This document shows positions 19,100 through 28,908 of a DNA stretch of 64,000 nucleotides, one piece after another. The translations under genes and the position numbers were made by a program. The stretch is from the NCBI RefSeq assembly GCF_014279895.1, contig NZ_CP047954.1, positions 1-64,000 on the forward strand. Reading direction: 5' to 3'. The DNA is from Synechococcus sp. M16.1. Its GTDB lineage: Bacteria > Cyanobacteriota > Cyanobacteriia > PCC-6307 > Cyanobiaceae. The notes under the pieces are model-generated. The model worked only from the letters and a program-made list of their open reading frames with translations. It did no database searches and was not told the DNA's origin. Every line of letters starts with the position of its first letter. The stretch's first letter is position 1.

Positions 19100-20339
19100 T
19101 CTGATCGTTGTTGGCGGTGGTCCTGCCGGGTATATGGCGGCGATCACTGCCGCTGAGCAGGGGGTTCGGCGGGTGCTCGTGCTGGAAGGCACCCCTGAGC
19201 CCCTCCAGAAGGTGCGCATCAGCGGTGGCGGTCGCTGCAATGTGACCCATGCCTGCTGGGACCCCCGTGAACTAGCGACCCATTACCCCCGTGGCAGTCG
19301 ACCCCTGCGGGGCCCCTTCAGTCGCTTCGCCTGTGGCGATGCGATCGCCTGGTTTGACGAGCATGGGCTCACGCTGGTGGAGGAACCTGATGGACGGATG
19401 TTCCCGCAGCAGAACCGTTCTGAGGCCGTGATTCAGTGCCTGCAGAAGGCGGCAAGGGCGTCGAGTGTCCAGCTGCGCACGAAGGCGATGGTCCAGCAGG
19501 TGCGCGTTCACCCTGAGGGGGGGTTTGTGCTCGAGGGCCGCGGCCTCGAGCCTCTGCATGGGGGCTGCTTGATGCTGGCAACGGGGGGGCATCCCAGTGG
19601 CCGAAACCTGGCGGCAGCCCTCGGCCACAAGGTGGTGCCGCCGGTGCCATCGCTGTTCAGCCTTGCCCTGCAGGCACCGGCCCTGTCGGCCTGCAGTGGC
19701 ATTGCCATCGACGATGTGGGCCTTGATCTCAAGCTGGGCGATCAGCGCTTCCGCCAGACCGGGCGGGTGCTGATCACCCATCGCGGTCTGAGTGGACCCG
19801 CCACGTTGCGCCTCTCAGCCTTTGCCGCCAGGGCCCTGCATCAGAACCGCTACAAGGGTGAGCTGAAATTGGATTGGAGCGCTGGGTTGGGACGGTCGGG
19901 GCTGACCGAGCGGTTTCAGCAATGGCGACAGGAGCAGGCCCGGCGAAACATTGCAGCCGCGAAGCCCTTCGACCATCTGCCTCGGCGGTTGTGGCAAGCC
20001 TTTTTGACCATGGCTGGGGTGGAGCCAGAGCGCCGTTGGGCGGATCTGCCGATCAAGGCGGAGCGTCGATTGGTGGAGCTGCTCTGTGCGCAGCTTGTGC
20101 CGATCCAGGGACGAGGACCCTTTGGGGAGGAGTTCGTCACCGCCGGCGGTGTCGCCTTGGGGGAGGTCAACCTGGCCACGATGGAGAGCCGCCGCTGCCC
20201 CGGTCTCTACCTGGCGGGTGAACTGCTTGATGTGGACGGGGTGACCGGCGGTTTCAACTTTCAGGCTTGCTGGAGCGGCGGTTGGCTGGCGGGCCAGGCC
20301 ATCGCTGCAGGGCTCACTGGATCTGATCAAACACGGTGA
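19071..20339 (+). CDS. HI0933-like FAD-dependent oxidoreductase
   Basis: A dinucleotide-binding motif, LIVVGGGPAGYMAAI, sits at the N-terminus, followed by VRISGGGRCNVTHA, the hallmark of the HI0933/YhiN (BaiN-type) flavoprotein family. The C-terminal FAD contact is GVTGGFNFQACWSGGWLAG. The substrate is not known. The start is uncertain: the frame is open to 19002 inside msrB. A GTG at 19071 gives a 29-base overlap and an N-terminus of usual length, while the ATG at 19029 would overlap by 71 bases. The last 26 bases overlap the convergent pilC remnant. Confidence 0.85.
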   Translation: MSPSASSPLDLIVVGGGPAGYMAAITAAEQGVRRVLVLEGTPEPLQKVRISGGGRCNVTHACWDPRELATHYPRGSRPLRGPFSRFACGDAIAWFDEHGLTLVEEPDGRMFPQQNRSEAVIQCLQKAARASSVQLRTKAMVQQVRVHPEGGFVLEGRGLEPLHGGCLMLATGGHPSGRNLAAALGHKVVPPVPSLFSLALQAPALSACSGIAIDDVGLDLKLGDQRFRQTGRVLITHRGLSGPATLRLSAFAARALHQNRYKGELKLDWSAGLGRSGLTERFQQWRQEQARRNIAAAKPFDHLPRRLWQAFLTMAGVEPERRWADLPIKAERRLVELLCAQLVPIQGRGPFGEEFVTAGGVALGEVNLATMESRRCPGLYLAGELLDVDGVTGGFNFQACWSGGWLAGQAIAAGLTGSDQTR

Positions 20340-20800
20340 ACATAGGCAGGTACATCGCCAGCAGGATGGATCCCACGATTCCGCCCACCACCACAATCAT
20401 CGCGGGCTCGAGCATCGAGGTGAGCGCCTTGACCATGGCGCTGACTTCGTCTTCGTAGAAGTCCGCCACCTTGCTGAGCATTTTGTCCATCTCACCGGTC
20501 TCCTCGCCGATGGCCAGCATGTTCAGGGCCATGTCGGGCAGCACCTTCTGACGGATCAGCGCATTGCTCAGGAGCACCCCCTCCTGCACCATGCCGCGCG
20601 AGGCAAGGATGGCGTCGGAAATGATCGCGTTGCCGGCGGTTTCACTCGAGATCTCCATCGACATCAGGATCGGCACACCGGCCCGCGTGAGCGAACTGAA
20701 GATGCGGCAGAACTGAGCTGTCGCTGTCATCAGGATCAGTTCGCCGAACAGTGGCAGTTTCAGCATCAGGCGGTCGATCGTTCGACGACCGTTGTGCCCG
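20314..20800 (-). pseudogene. pilC: Truncated type IV pilus assembly protein PilC (C-terminal half)
   Basis: The last roughly 155 codons match the second GspF/PilC domain: RRTIDRLMLKLPLFGELI, then AQFCRIFSSLTRAGVPI, ALIRQKVLPDMALNMLAIGE and a closing membrane segment AMIVVVGGIVGSILLAMYLP. Full-length PilC/GspF has two such domains in about 400 residues, so the N-terminal half is missing. The frame stays open upstream to 20934, but that stretch (with NCCCSNRF and WQAASCST) is not PilC-like and reads out of frame with the small ORF at 20801-20959. No other pilus gene is in the window. This looks like the scar of a deletion, not a working protein. Confidence 0.75.
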
Positions 20801-20959
20801 TCATTGATCCGGGCTGACGTCCGGGAGGGCGTCGTTGAGCAGCTTGCGGCTTGCCAGCAGTTGCTCTGGGCCCGGAACCGGTTGCTGCAACAGCAATTCA
20901 AGGGCGAAACGCTGCCGTGAAGTGTCGCCGGCATCGGGGGTGGGCAGCGTCAGAGTCAT
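20801..20959 (-). pseudogene. 52-codon remnant ORF, possibly the N-terminus of a pilus gene
   Basis: An ATG at 20959 opens a 52-residue frame (MTLTLPTPDAGDTSRQRF, then ALELLLQQPVPGPEQLLASR) that stops at a TGA exactly where PilC similarity begins in another frame. The sequence looks like real coding DNA. Because pilB-pilT-pilC is a common cyanobacterial order, it may be the N-terminus of a pilB/gspE-type gene joined to the end of pilC by a deletion. The pilB identification is inference only. It could also be an unrelated small gene. Confidence 0.4.
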
Positions 20960-21049
20960 GGATGTCGACTGAGGTGCGGGCTTCCGCAGCTTGTGGGAGG
21001 TAAGCGTTGCCCTTCAACATGTCTAGACAGCAATCCCTGAGCGGTCAGC

Positions 21050-21727
21050 ATGAGCGGCGACGCCTCCACCCCAGAGCAGGACCAGACCGTTGAGTCCGGT
21101 GCTGTTCCAGCCACGCCGGAGTCAGCTACTGATGCGCCCGAGGCGACGTCTGAACAGGCTCCTGCAGCGGTGGATCCGGCCGATCGGATGCAGCAGCTCG
21201 AGCAGGAGTTGAGCGCGTTGAAGCAGGAGCACGAGACGCTCAACAGCCAATACATGCGCATTGCGGCGGATTTCGACAACTTCCGCAAGCGTCAGAGTCG
21301 CGACCAGGACGACATGCGTCAGCAGCTGGTCTGCTCGACCCTCACGGAGATTCTTCCCGTCGTCGACAACTTCGAGCGGGCCCGTCAGCAGCTGAATCCT
21401 GAAGGCGAGGAAGCCCAGGCGCTGCATCGCAGCTACCAGGGTCTGTACAAGCAACTGGTGGAGGTGCTGAAGCAGCAGGGGGTGGCCCGGATGGAAGTGG
21501 TTGGCCAGGAGTTTGACCCCAACCTGCATGAGGCCGTGCTGCGGGAGGAAAGCAGCGAGTTCGCTGAGGACGTGGTGTGTGAGGAGCTCCAGCGCGGCTA
21601 CCACCGCGATGGGCGTGTGCTGCGCCACGCCATGGTGAAGGTGTCGATGGGTCCAGGACCATCCGATCAAGCGTCAGCGCCTGCTGAGGCCGCAGCGGCA
21701 CCGGATCAGACGGCGGAGGAGGCCTGA
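21050..21727 (+). CDS. grpE: Nucleotide exchange factor GrpE
   Basis: GrpE releases ADP from DnaK. The 225-residue protein has an acidic, Glu/Pro/Ala-rich N-terminal arm (about 1-50) and a long coiled coil ([20 protein letters not shown] and on). The conserved [17 protein letters not shown] block follows near residue 76, then the C-terminal beta domain ([34 protein letters not shown]). Its stop overlaps the dnaJ start by one base, so the two co-chaperones are translationally coupled. A dnaK gene is not in the window. Confidence 0.95.
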   Translation: MSGDASTPEQDQTVESGAVPATPESATDAPEATSEQAPAAVDPADRMQQLEQELSALKQEHETLNSQYMRIAADFDNFRKRQSRDQDDMRQQLVCSTLTEILPVVDNFERARQQLNPEGEEAQALHRSYQGLYKQLVEVLKQQGVARMEVVGQEFDPNLHEAVLREESSEFAEDVVCEELQRGYHRDGRVLRHAMVKVSMGPGPSDQASAPAEAAAAPDQTAEEA

Positions 21728-22863
21728 TGGCCGACTTCTACGACCTGCTCGGCGTCAGCCGGGATGTGGATCCCGACAGCCTCAAGCGGGCTTATCGGCG
21801 CATGGCGCGTCAGTACCACCCCGACATCAACAAGGATCCGGGAGCTGAAGATCGTTTCAAGGAAATCGGCCGCGCCTACGAGGTGCTCAGTGATCCCCAG
21901 ACCAGGGCCCGTTATGACCAGTTCGGTGAAGCCGGACTTGGTGGTGCGGCCGGTGCTCCCGACATGGGGGACATGGGCGGATTCGCGGATCTGTTCGAGA
22001 CGTTTTTTCAGGGCTTCGGTGGACCCGGGGGTGCTGGAGCTGGTCGGCCGCGGCGTCAGGGCCCTCAGCAGGGGGATGACCTGCGTTACGACCTGACCAT
22101 CGATTTCGAGCAGGCGGTGTTTGGTCAGGAGCAGGAGATCAAGATCCCGCATCTGGAGACCTGCGACACCTGCGGCGGCAGCGGTGCCAAAGCGGGCAGT
22201 GGGCCCACCACCTGCGGCACCTGTGGCGGTGCCGGGCAGGTGCGCCGTGCCACCCGGACTCCCTTCGGCAGCTTCACCCAGGTCGCCGAGTGCCCCAACT
22301 GTGGAGGCACGGGCCAGGTGATTCCGGATCCCTGCGGGTCCTGTGGTGGCCAGGGTGTCAAACAGGTGCGCAAGAAGCTGCGGATCAACATTCCTGCCGG
22401 GGTCGACACCGGAACACGGCTTCGTGTGACCGGCGAAGGCAACGCCGGACCCCGGGGAGGCCCGTCCGGTGACCTTTACGTGTTCCTCACCGTTCGCAAT
22501 CACCCGCGCTTGCAGCGGGATGGCCTGAACATCTTCTCGGAGGTCAAGGTCAGCTACCTCCAGGCGATTCTTGGCGACACCATTGAGGTGGAAACCGTGG
22601 ATGGCAGCAAGGAGCTGGAGATCCCCGCCGGCACCCAGCCCGGCACGGTGCTCACCCTGCCGAATCTGGGCATTCCCAAGCTCGGAAATCCAGTGGCACG
22701 GGGCGATCAGCGCGTGACGGTCACCGTGGATCTGCCCAAGCGGATCAGTGATGTGGAGCGGGACCTCCTCGAGCAGTTGGCGGGTCACCATTCCGCCCGC
22801 GGCAAGCAACACCACCACCACAACAGTGGTCTGTTTGCTCGCTTGTTCGGTCAGAAGGGATGA
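21727..22863 (+). CDS. dnaJ: Chaperone protein DnaJ
   Basis: This is a type I J-protein of 378 residues that delivers substrates to DnaK and stimulates its ATPase. The J domain has [18 protein letters not shown] with the HPD motif near residue 36. A Gly-rich linker (about 77-125) precedes four CxxCxGxG zinc repeats ([32 protein letters not shown]). The tail is His-rich (QHHHHN). It lies between grpE and a tusA-like gene in a tightly overlapping operon; the start of the next gene overlaps its stop as ATGA. Confidence 0.96.
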   Translation: MADFYDLLGVSRDVDPDSLKRAYRRMARQYHPDINKDPGAEDRFKEIGRAYEVLSDPQTRARYDQFGEAGLGGAAGAPDMGDMGGFADLFETFFQGFGGPGGAGAGRPRRQGPQQGDDLRYDLTIDFEQAVFGQEQEIKIPHLETCDTCGGSGAKAGSGPTTCGTCGGAGQVRRATRTPFGSFTQVAECPNCGGTGQVIPDPCGSCGGQGVKQVRKKLRINIPAGVDTGTRLRVTGEGNAGPRGGPSGDLYVFLTVRNHPRLQRDGLNIFSEVKVSYLQAILGDTIEVETVDGSKELEIPAGTQPGTVLTLPNLGIPKLGNPVARGDQRVTVTVDLPKRISDVERDLLEQLAGHHSARGKQHHHHNSGLFARLFGQKG

Positions 22864-23087
22864 GCAGGCGTTCCCTGGATCTGCGGGGAACGCCCTGTCC
22901 GGTGAATTTCATTCGCTGCAAGCTCACCCTCGAGCAGATGAGTAGCGGTGACTGTCTTGAGGTCTGCCTTGATCGGGGTGAGCCTGAGGCCATGGTTCTT
23001 CCAGGCCTGAGGGATGCAGGCCATCGTGTGGAGTGCATTGATCAAATGCCGGATGCCATCACCATCGAGGTGATCTGCGGTGGCTGA
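22860..23087 (+). CDS. TusA/SirA-family sulfur carrier protein
   Basis: This 75-residue protein has the family signature [17 protein letters not shown] with the sulfur-accepting cysteine at residue 13. TusA-family proteins relay persulfide sulfur, for example to tRNA thiolation or cofactor synthesis. The small two-layer fold fits the full length, ending ITIEVICGG. It overlaps dnaJ by four bases (ATGA) and the next gene by eight, so it is embedded in the grpE-dnaJ-rsgA operon. The exact sulfur acceptor here is unknown. Confidence 0.88.
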   Translation: MSRRSLDLRGTPCPVNFIRCKLTLEQMSSGDCLEVCLDRGEPEAMVLPGLRDAGHRVECIDQMPDAITIEVICGG

Positions 23088-23994
23088 CACCGCCCGTTCG
23101 GTGGCATCCGGGATGGTGGTGGCGCTCCAGGCCAACTACCTGGAGGTGGAGCTGGATGTCGCACCTGATGGATGCCCGGGGCGGCTGCTCTGCACCCGTC
23201 GCACCCGGCTCAGCCATCGGGGTGAAGCCGTTTACGTGGGCGATCGGGTTCGCGTTGAGGCCATTGATCCAGGCCAGGGGCGTGCCGTGGTGGCCGAGGT
23301 CGAACCACGCCACAGTTTTCTCACACGCCCACCGGTGGCCAACGTCTCCTTGGTGGCTGTGGTGTTGGCAGTGGAACAGCCCAGTTTTGACCCTGATCAG
23401 GCCAGTCGCTTTCTGTTGACGGCGGAACGGACCGGCCTGGAGGTGATCCTTCTGCTCACCAAGACAGACCTCCTCTCAGCTGCAGCGCTCGAGCGGCTTG
23501 TGACCCGGTTGCAGGGGTGGGGCTATGACCCGCTGGCGCTGTCCAGTGCAGCCGGAACCGGCATTGATGCTTTACGGCAGCGTTTGGCTGGTGCGCAGCT
23601 TTCGGTGCTGTGTGGGCCTTCTGGGGTGGGCAAGAGCAGCCTGCTGAACCAGTTGCGCCCTGACCTTCAACTGCGCACGGCTGCGGTGTCCGGTCGACTG
23701 CAGCGCGGGCGCCACACCACCCGCCACGTCGAGCTGTTTCCCCTGGGGCCGAGCGCGAGGGTGGCTGATACACCCGGGTTCAACCGCCCCGATCTGTCGG
23801 ATGACCCCCAGGAACTGGGGGTTCTCTTTCCGGAGCTGCGGCAGCAACTTGATCCCTGGCCCTGTCGCTTCCGCGACTGCCTGCATCGCGGTGAGCCCGG
23901 CTGCGGTGTGTCCACGGACTGGGAACGCTATGCCCTCTACAAGGCCGCGTTGATCGAGCAGAGCAGCCTCAGCCGCCCATCCCGGGGAGGTTGA
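23080..23994 (+). CDS. rsgA: Ribosome small subunit-dependent GTPase A
   Basis: RsgA is a circularly permuted GTPase that assists 30S subunit maturation. The motifs occur in permuted order: LLTKTDLL (G4) near residue 125, [14 protein letters not shown] (G1) near 181, and [10 protein letters not shown] (G3) near 229. An OB-like N-terminal domain precedes them and a C-terminal zinc site has [14 protein letters not shown]. The 304-residue length is standard. The start is a GTG at 23080 overlapping the upstream gene by eight bases. The last 26 bases overlap the convergent EbfC gene. Confidence 0.95.
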   Translation: MADTARSVASGMVVALQANYLEVELDVAPDGCPGRLLCTRRTRLSHRGEAVYVGDRVRVEAIDPGQGRAVVAEVEPRHSFLTRPPVANVSLVAVVLAVEQPSFDPDQASRFLLTAERTGLEVILLLTKTDLLSAAALERLVTRLQGWGYDPLALSSAAGTGIDALRQRLAGAQLSVLCGPSGVGKSSLLNQLRPDLQLRTAAVSGRLQRGRHTTRHVELFPLGPSARVADTPGFNRPDLSDDPQELGVLFPELRQQLDPWPCRFRDCLHRGEPGCGVSTDWERYALYKAALIEQSSLSRPSRGG

Positions 23995-24310
23995 GATTCA
24001 GGCCACCGGTGAGTTCTTCCATCCGGCCCTTCATCGTGGCGGTGGATTGCTCATAGGCCGCCTGCAGGGCTTCAAGGGTGGCCGTTTCGCTGGCCTGTTG
24101 GCCCTCCTGCAGTAGGGCTGGGTCCAGTCGTACCCGCAGGGGTTGCTGGTTGCCCGACAGCCAAACGCTGGCGCGGCCATCGCTGCTCTTGCCTTCGATC
24201 TCCATCCCGTCCAGTTCGTCCTGCAGGGCCTGAGCGTTCTGCTGAATCTCCTGGGCCTTCTTGAAGGCTTCGGTGAGCTGACCGAAATTGGGGAGTCCGA
24301 ACCCTGCCAT
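23969..24310 (-). CDS. YbaB/EbfC-family nucleoid-associated protein
   Basis: This 113-residue protein matches the YbaB/EbfC family of small dimeric DNA-binding proteins: [20 protein letters not shown] near the N-terminus, a helix-forming middle, and [18 protein letters not shown] near residue 75. It ends in a Gly/Leu/Asn-rich tail. Family members coat DNA and can affect nucleoid shape and expression. It is followed 24 bases downstream by the end of the murB reading direction, that is, murC, murB and this gene run in the same direction. Its 3' end overlaps rsgA. Confidence 0.9.
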   Translation of the reverse strand: MAGFGLPNFGQLTEAFKKAQEIQQNAQALQDELDGMEIEGKSSDGRASVWLSGNQQPLRVRLDPALLQEGQQASETATLEALQAAYEQSTATMKGRMEELTGGLNLNLPGMGG

Positions 24311-24334
24311 GGCGATCCTGTGGGAGCCGGAAGG

Positions 24335-25240
24335 TTAAGCCGCCGAAGCGAATCCCAGCCGCTTCACTTCCGGGTGCAGACGGATTCCGTGCTCGGCTTC
24401 GATGCGGTTCTGCACCAGCTGGATCAACTGGGCGATGTCCTTTGCCTCGGCATCACCGGTGTTGACGATGAAATTGGCATGCACGGTTGAGATTTCGGCG
24501 CCGCCGATTCGGGTTCCCTTCAGCCCTTGCTCTTCGATCAGCCGTCCGGCCTTGAGCGGTTCGGGATTGCGGAAGACACTGCCGCAGCTGGGTTGTTGGT
24601 AGGGCTGCGTGGTGGTGCGGTGACTGAGGTTCGCCGTGGTGACCCGCTTCAGTTCATCCGGATCGTGACCGGGCTGCAAGCGGAATCGTGCCGACAACAC
24701 CACGAGGTTGTCGTCTTGAAGACGGCTGTGCCGGTAGGCGAAGTCCAGTTGATCCCGCTGCAGCTCAAAGCAGTTGCCCCCTTCCATTGGCATGACCCGC
24801 ACCGACTCCAGCCATTCCGCTGTGCAGCCTCCCTGGGCTCCTGCATTCATCACAGCCGCACCGCCAGCGGTTCCCGGGATGCCAACCGACCACTCCAGAC
24901 CATGCAATCCAGCGCGGGCAGCGCGTCTTGCCAGTGACGGGATCGGTTCGCCGGCGAGAACCTCCACGGTCCCCGTGGTGGCATCAAGCTGCAGCCCCTG
25001 AAGTTTGCGCAGACAGAGCGAGAGCCCCGGCAGGCCGTCATCGTGAATCAGCAGGTTCGACCCAGCGCCGATGACGCGGCAGGGCATGCCCTGGTGAGCA
25101 GCCCATTCGATCCAGGCCTGGGTTTCCTCAAGGCTGGCGGGTTCGGCCAGCCATTCGGCCGCTCCTCCCACCCGCCAGGTGGTGTAGTCCGCCAGCTTGA
25201 CTCGGGCCTGCGGTAGGCGGGCATCGCACTGCTGGGTCAT
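24335..25240 (-). CDS. murB: UDP-N-acetylenolpyruvoylglucosamine reductase
   Basis: MurB reduces UDP-GlcNAc-enolpyruvate to UDP-MurNAc in peptidoglycan synthesis, with FAD. The protein has [15 protein letters not shown] near residue 20, [38 protein letters not shown] and the catalytic-serine block [11 protein letters not shown]. The ATG at 25240 overlaps the murC stop as ATGA and gives 301 residues; an upstream GTG at 25258 is also in frame but less likely. It is coupled to murC, the next enzyme in the pathway. Confidence 0.95.
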   Translation of the reverse strand: MTQQCDARLPQARVKLADYTTWRVGGAAEWLAEPASLEETQAWIEWAAHQGMPCRVIGAGSNLLIHDDGLPGLSLCLRKLQGLQLDATTGTVEVLAGEPIPSLARRAARAGLHGLEWSVGIPGTAGGAAVMNAGAQGGCTAEWLESVRVMPMEGGNCFELQRDQLDFAYRHSRLQDDNLVVLSARFRLQPGHDPDELKRVTTANLSHRTTTQPYQQPSCGSVFRNPEPLKAGRLIEEQGLKGTRIGGAEISTVHANFIVNTGDAEAKDIAQLIQLVQNRIEAEHGIRLHPEVKRLGFASAA

Positions 25241-26646
25241 GACGTCAGCCTTGACCACAGTCCATTCACGTCGCCAGCACCCATGGCCAGAACAAGATCG
25301 TTCTCGCGGCTGTGCTGGATCACAAGCTCGGTGAGTTGATCGAGGTTGTCTGCGACGGCGATTTCAAGATTCGGTTTCAGCTGGCGCACCCGATCCGCCA
25401 GGGCGTTGCTGCTGATGCCCTGCAGCGGTTGCTCGCCTGCGGGATAGACAGGAGCCAGCAGCAGCAGATCACAGTTCTGTAGGGCTTTGGCGAAGCCATC
25501 GAGGAACTGCCTGGTGCGGCTGTAGCGGTGCGGCTGGAACACCGCCAGGAGCCGTTGTGGTGCTGTGGGGAGCGGACTGCGTCCACTGCGCACCATCAGG
25601 CGTGCCATCTCCAGGGTTGCCTGCACCTCACTGGGATGGTGGGCGTAGTCATCAACGATGTGACGGCCCTTCCAGGTGCCCCGAAGATCAAATCGGCGGC
25701 CCGGTGCTTTCATGCCAGCGAGGCCCTCCACCAATTGGTCAAAGGGGAGACCTTCCATGCGACAGGCGGCCAAGGCGCCTGTCGCATTGCTCAGGTTGTG
25801 CAGCCCGGCCATCGGCAGGGTGAAGTCGCCGATGGGGTGGCCGGCTTCATAGAAACGGGCGACGCAGCGATCGCCTTCAAGGCTCAAGGGCAGGGCGGCG
25901 AAGTCAACGGATTCGGCGCTCTGGTTGGACCACCAGGCCGTTGGTTGGAAGTGCTCCTGAAGGATTGGGCAGTCGTGATTGGCCAGCACGCGATCGCAAC
26001 CCCCTGCGAAGCGTTGCAGGGTTGAGATCAGCTCGTCGAGGCTGGAGTAGTGATCGGTGTGATCCAGCTCCAGGTTGGTGATCACCCCCAGGCTGGGGCT
26101 GAACTTCACCAGGGACCCGTCGGATTCATCCGCTTCGGCCACGAGCAGCTTCCCCTGGCCGGCGTGACCATTGCTGCCGAGGCTGGGGACGATGCCTCCA
26201 ATCACAGCTGTTGGGTCCTGATCGGCCTCCAGCAGCAAGGTGGTGATCAAGGTGCTGGTGGTGGTCTTGCCGTGGCTGCCGGCGACCGCAATGGAGGGTT
26301 GCTGCTCGATCAGCGCTGCCAGGAGATCGGAGCGATGCCAGATCTCCAGCCCCTGCTGACGGGCCCGCTGCAGTTCCGGATTGCTCTCGGGGATGGCTGT
26401 GCTGATCACCACCACCGGCGAGCCAGCGGCTGTTGCTTCCGTGACGGCATCAATGCAGGTGGCGTCCTGCTGACGGAAGACCTTCACTCCGAGGGTCTTC
26501 AGCTGTTGCGTTGTTGCATTGTCACGCGGGTCTGAGCCGCTGACGGAGTGACCGCGGTCAACGAGAATCCGGGCCAAAGCCGACATACCAATTCCGCCGA
26601 CACCGATGAAGTGGACTGGTGTCTGACGGTCGAGCAGGCGCGGCAA
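25237..26646 (-). CDS. murC: UDP-N-acetylmuramate--L-alanine ligase
   Basis: MurC adds L-alanine to UDP-MurNAc using ATP. The 469-residue protein has the N-terminal nucleotide fold [17 protein letters not shown], the ATP loop [10 protein letters not shown] at 121-130, the LELDHTDHY block, and [18 protein letters not shown] in the C-terminal domain. The start is a TTG at 26646 because no ATG lies before the Rossmann motif. murB follows with a four-base overlap. The 160-base gap to the divergent gap2 gene should hold both promoters. Confidence 0.95.
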   Translation of the reverse strand: MPRLLDRQTPVHFIGVGGIGMSALARILVDRGHSVSGSDPRDNATTQQLKTLGVKVFRQQDATCIDAVTEATAAGSPVVVISTAIPESNPELQRARQQGLEIWHRSDLLAALIEQQPSIAVAGSHGKTTTSTLITTLLLEADQDPTAVIGGIVPSLGSNGHAGQGKLLVAEADESDGSLVKFSPSLGVITNLELDHTDHYSSLDELISTLQRFAGGCDRVLANHDCPILQEHFQPTAWWSNQSAESVDFAALPLSLEGDRCVARFYEAGHPIGDFTLPMAGLHNLSNATGALAACRMEGLPFDQLVEGLAGMKAPGRRFDLRGTWKGRHIVDDYAHHPSEVQATLEMARLMVRSGRSPLPTAPQRLLAVFQPHRYSRTRQFLDGFAKALQNCDLLLLAPVYPAGEQPLQGISSNALADRVRQLKPNLEIAVADNLDQLTELVIQHSRENDLVLAMGAGDVNGLWSRLTS

Positions 26647-26761
26647 CGGAGGGCTTCAGTCCAAAGAAAGATAAGTCAGTTGCCGCTGCTTGTCTGCCGT
26701 GCTCAGGGCCGGATCGAGCGGATTGGAGCGGGGTGGAACAAGGTATTTCTGCTGATTTCTG

Positions 26762-26767
26762 TATGAT
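26762..26767 (+). promoter_or_regulatory. Candidate -10 element of gap2
   Basis: TATGAT at 26762-26767 is a close match to the sigma-70 -10 consensus (TATAAT), in a locally AT-rich stretch 40 bases before the gap2 ATG. The position 17 bases upstream (CAAGGT, 26739-26744) is a poor -35. Promoters of highly expressed cyanobacterial genes often have a weak -35. Confidence 0.5.
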
Positions 26768-26806
26768 CGGCGGCCAAAACCCTTGCGCGGCTTTGCCGCT
26801 TCTGCC

Positions 26807-27832
26807 ATGACCCTGCGCGTTGCGATCAATGGATTCGGCCGGATCGGTCGCAATGTTCTGCGGGGATGGATCAGCCGGGGTGCTGACACCGGCCTGGAAA
26901 TCGTGGGGATGAACTCCACGTCCGACCCCGCCACCAGCGCTCACCTGCTGACCTATGACTCCATCCTTGGGCGTCTCGATCCCTCCGTGGACATCAAGAC
27001 CACGGACAGCTCGATGTTCGTCAACGGTAAGGAGATCAAGTTCTTCGCTGACCGCAATCCCCTCAACTGCCCCTGGAAGGAGTGGGGCGTTGACCTGGTG
27101 ATCGAGTCCACCGGTGTGTTCAACACCGATGAGAAAGCCAGCATGCACATTCAGGCTGGCGCCAAGAAGGTGATCCTCACCGCCCCTGGTAAGGGTGATC
27201 GCGTCGGCACCTTCGTTGTGGGCGTCAACGACGACCAGTACCGCCACGAAGACTGGGACATCCTCAGCAACGCCAGCTGCACCACCAACTGCCTGGCACC
27301 GATCGTCAAAGTTCTGGATCAGAACTTCGGCCTCGACTGGGGTCTGATGACCACCATTCACAGCTACACCGGTGACCAGCGGATCCTGGACAACAGCCAC
27401 CGCGACCTGCGCCGCGCCCGTGCTGCAGCTCTGAACATGGTTCCCACCACCACCGGTGCAGCCAAAGCCGTTGCTCTGGTTTACCCCGAGGTGAAGGGCA
27501 AGCTCACCGGCTTCGCCATGCGCGTTCCCACCCCGAACGTCTCCGCTGTTGACCTCACCTTCGGCCCCTCCCGCGCCGCCAGCGTCGACGACATCAAGGC
27601 CGCCATCAAGTCGGCTTCCGAGAACGGCATGAAGGGGATCATCAAGTACAGCGATCTGCCCCTGGTGTCCACCGACTACGCCGGCACCAACGAGTCCACC
27701 ATCTTCGATGCCGACCTCACCTACGCCATGGGTGACAAGGCTGTGAAGATCTTGGCCTGGTACGACAACGAGTGGGGCTACAGCCAGCGTGTTGTTGACC
27801 TCGCCGAGGTGGTGGCCAAGAACTGGAAGTGA
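26807..27832 (+). CDS. gap2: NAD(P)-dependent glyceraldehyde-3-phosphate dehydrogenase, Gap2 type
   Basis: This 341-residue enzyme interconverts glyceraldehyde 3-phosphate and 1,3-bisphosphoglycerate. The Rossmann motif [16 protein letters not shown] is at the N-terminus and the catalytic cysteine is in SNASCTTNC (residue 158). The sequence with [20 protein letters not shown] is of the photosynthetic Gap2 class, which works in the Calvin cycle and can be regulated by CP12. The frame is open upstream to 26783, but the ATG at 26807 gives the standard N-terminus. Strong use of C-ending codons suggests high expression, and a clear terminator follows. Confidence 0.95.
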   Translation: MTLRVAINGFGRIGRNVLRGWISRGADTGLEIVGMNSTSDPATSAHLLTYDSILGRLDPSVDIKTTDSSMFVNGKEIKFFADRNPLNCPWKEWGVDLVIESTGVFNTDEKASMHIQAGAKKVILTAPGKGDRVGTFVVGVNDDQYRHEDWDILSNASCTTNCLAPIVKVLDQNFGLDWGLMTTIHSYTGDQRILDNSHRDLRRARAAALNMVPTTTGAAKAVALVYPEVKGKLTGFAMRVPTPNVSAVDLTFGPSRAASVDDIKAAIKSASENGMKGIIKYSDLPLVSTDYAGTNESTIFDADLTYAMGDKAVKILAWYDNEWGYSQRVVDLAEVVAKNWK

Positions 27833-27854
27833 TCGCAAGTTGATCGTTTTTTTG

Positions 27855-27883
27855 ATCCCTCCCGACCTGGGGGGGATTTTTTT
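27855..27883 (+). terminator. Rho-independent terminator of gap2
   Basis: ATCCCTCCC, a five-base GACCT loop and GGGGGGGAT form a nine-pair stem (one T-G pair) 22 bases after the gap2 stop. It runs straight into seven T residues. This is a textbook intrinsic terminator on the plus strand. It also separates gap2 from the convergent thiL gene. Confidence 0.9.
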
Positions 27884-27921
27884 GGTCAGGCTTGCTCGCT
27901 TAGGGGGTCGCTCAGGGCTGC

Positions 27922-28908
27922 TCAGGTCTGACCGAAGTGATCAAATCCGCTTGTCTCCACTGGCTCGTGGTTGTGGGCCCAGCGGATGATGCCCGCTTCA
28001 GCATTGATCTGGCCGATGCGCTGGCTTTTGGGGATGCGTCGCTGCCAGGCCTCGGCCCAGGTCTCGGGAAGGCTCAGCACCAACTCAAAGTCCTCTCCTC
28101 CGGCGAGGCACCAATCCGTCCATCGAGCACCCTCAGGCCAGCCTTCGGCCGTTGGAAGCTGATCGTTGTGCAGCACCGCTCCGCAGCCGCTGCTGCTGCA
28201 GAGACCTGCGACGGCAGAGAGCAGTCCGTCGCTGCTGTCGGTTCCCCCAGCCCGCCAGGGCAGCTGCTCCGGTTTGCAGGCCAGCAGCTGCTGGACGTCC
28301 TTCAGCCGAGGTGTCGGGCGTTGGTGGCGTGCGATCGCCTGGTCCCGCAGGGTTGAGCACACAGCGATGTCACGCACGCTTGGTTCGTCCTGCAGGAGGG
28401 CGAGGCCCAGTCGGCTGAGCCCATGGGGCCCACTGGTGACCAGCACATCGCCAGGGCGGGCTGCGTTGCGATGCAGACGCAGCGGTCCGAGACGGCCGAG
28501 GGCGGTGATCGAGAGCAGCCTCTGCTCTCCTTTGGAGCAGTCACCTCCCAGCAGAACGCCGCCGTGCTGCCCCAGGGCGGCACTGATGCCTTGATACACC
28601 CCGTCCACCCAGTCCCAACGGGTGTGGCCTGGGGCGACCAGGGCCACGGTGATTCCATCGATGTCGATGGCACCACTGGCGGCCAAGTCGGACAGGTTGG
28701 CGGCAACGGCGCGCCAGCCCACATCCATGGCGGTTGTGGTGGCATCGCTGAAATGGATGCCATCCACCAGAACGTCGGTGTTGATCAGCAGCGGCCGGGC
28801 GTCGGCGGCCAGGGCTGCTGTGTCGTCACTGAGCTGATCGGGCGGAGCGAAGCGAGCCAGCCGCCTGAGCAGCTCCGCTTCAGTCAGCTCCGCCAGGGTC
28901 GGGCTCAT
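27922..28908 (-). CDS. thiL: Thiamine-monophosphate kinase
   Basis: ThiL phosphorylates thiamine monophosphate to the active cofactor thiamine pyrophosphate. The 328-residue protein has the PurM-like ATP-binding pattern: LLINTDVLVDGIHF near residue 40, VGWRAVAANLSDLAASGA near 63, LLGGDCSKGEQRLLSITALG near 120, and GGTDSSDGLL near 221. Its ATG overlaps the stop of the upstream cyclophilin gene by four bases (ATGA), so the two are co-translated although their functions seem unrelated. A second thiamine gene, thiG, is at 47.4 kb. Confidence 0.93.
   Translation of the reverse strand: MSPTLAELTEAELLRRLARFAPPDQLSDDTAALAADARPLLINTDVLVDGIHFSDATTTAMDVGWRAVAANLSDLAASGAIDIDGITVALVAPGHTRWDWVDGVYQGISAALGQHGGVLLGGDCSKGEQRLLSITALGRLGPLRLHRNAARPGDVLVTSGPHGLSRLGLALLQDEPSVRDIAVCSTLRDQAIARHQRPTPRLKDVQQLLACKPEQLPWRAGGTDSSDGLLSAVAGLCSSSGCGAVLHNDQLPTAEGWPEGARWTDWCLAGGEDFELVLSLPETWAEAWQRRIPKSQRIGQINAEAGIIRWAHNHEPVETSGFDHFGQT

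Noticed and set aside
26558-27838. 426-codon frame antisense to gap2
   Set aside because: It is a shadow of the highly biased gap2 gene; its Val/Gly/His-rich translation lacks any domain.
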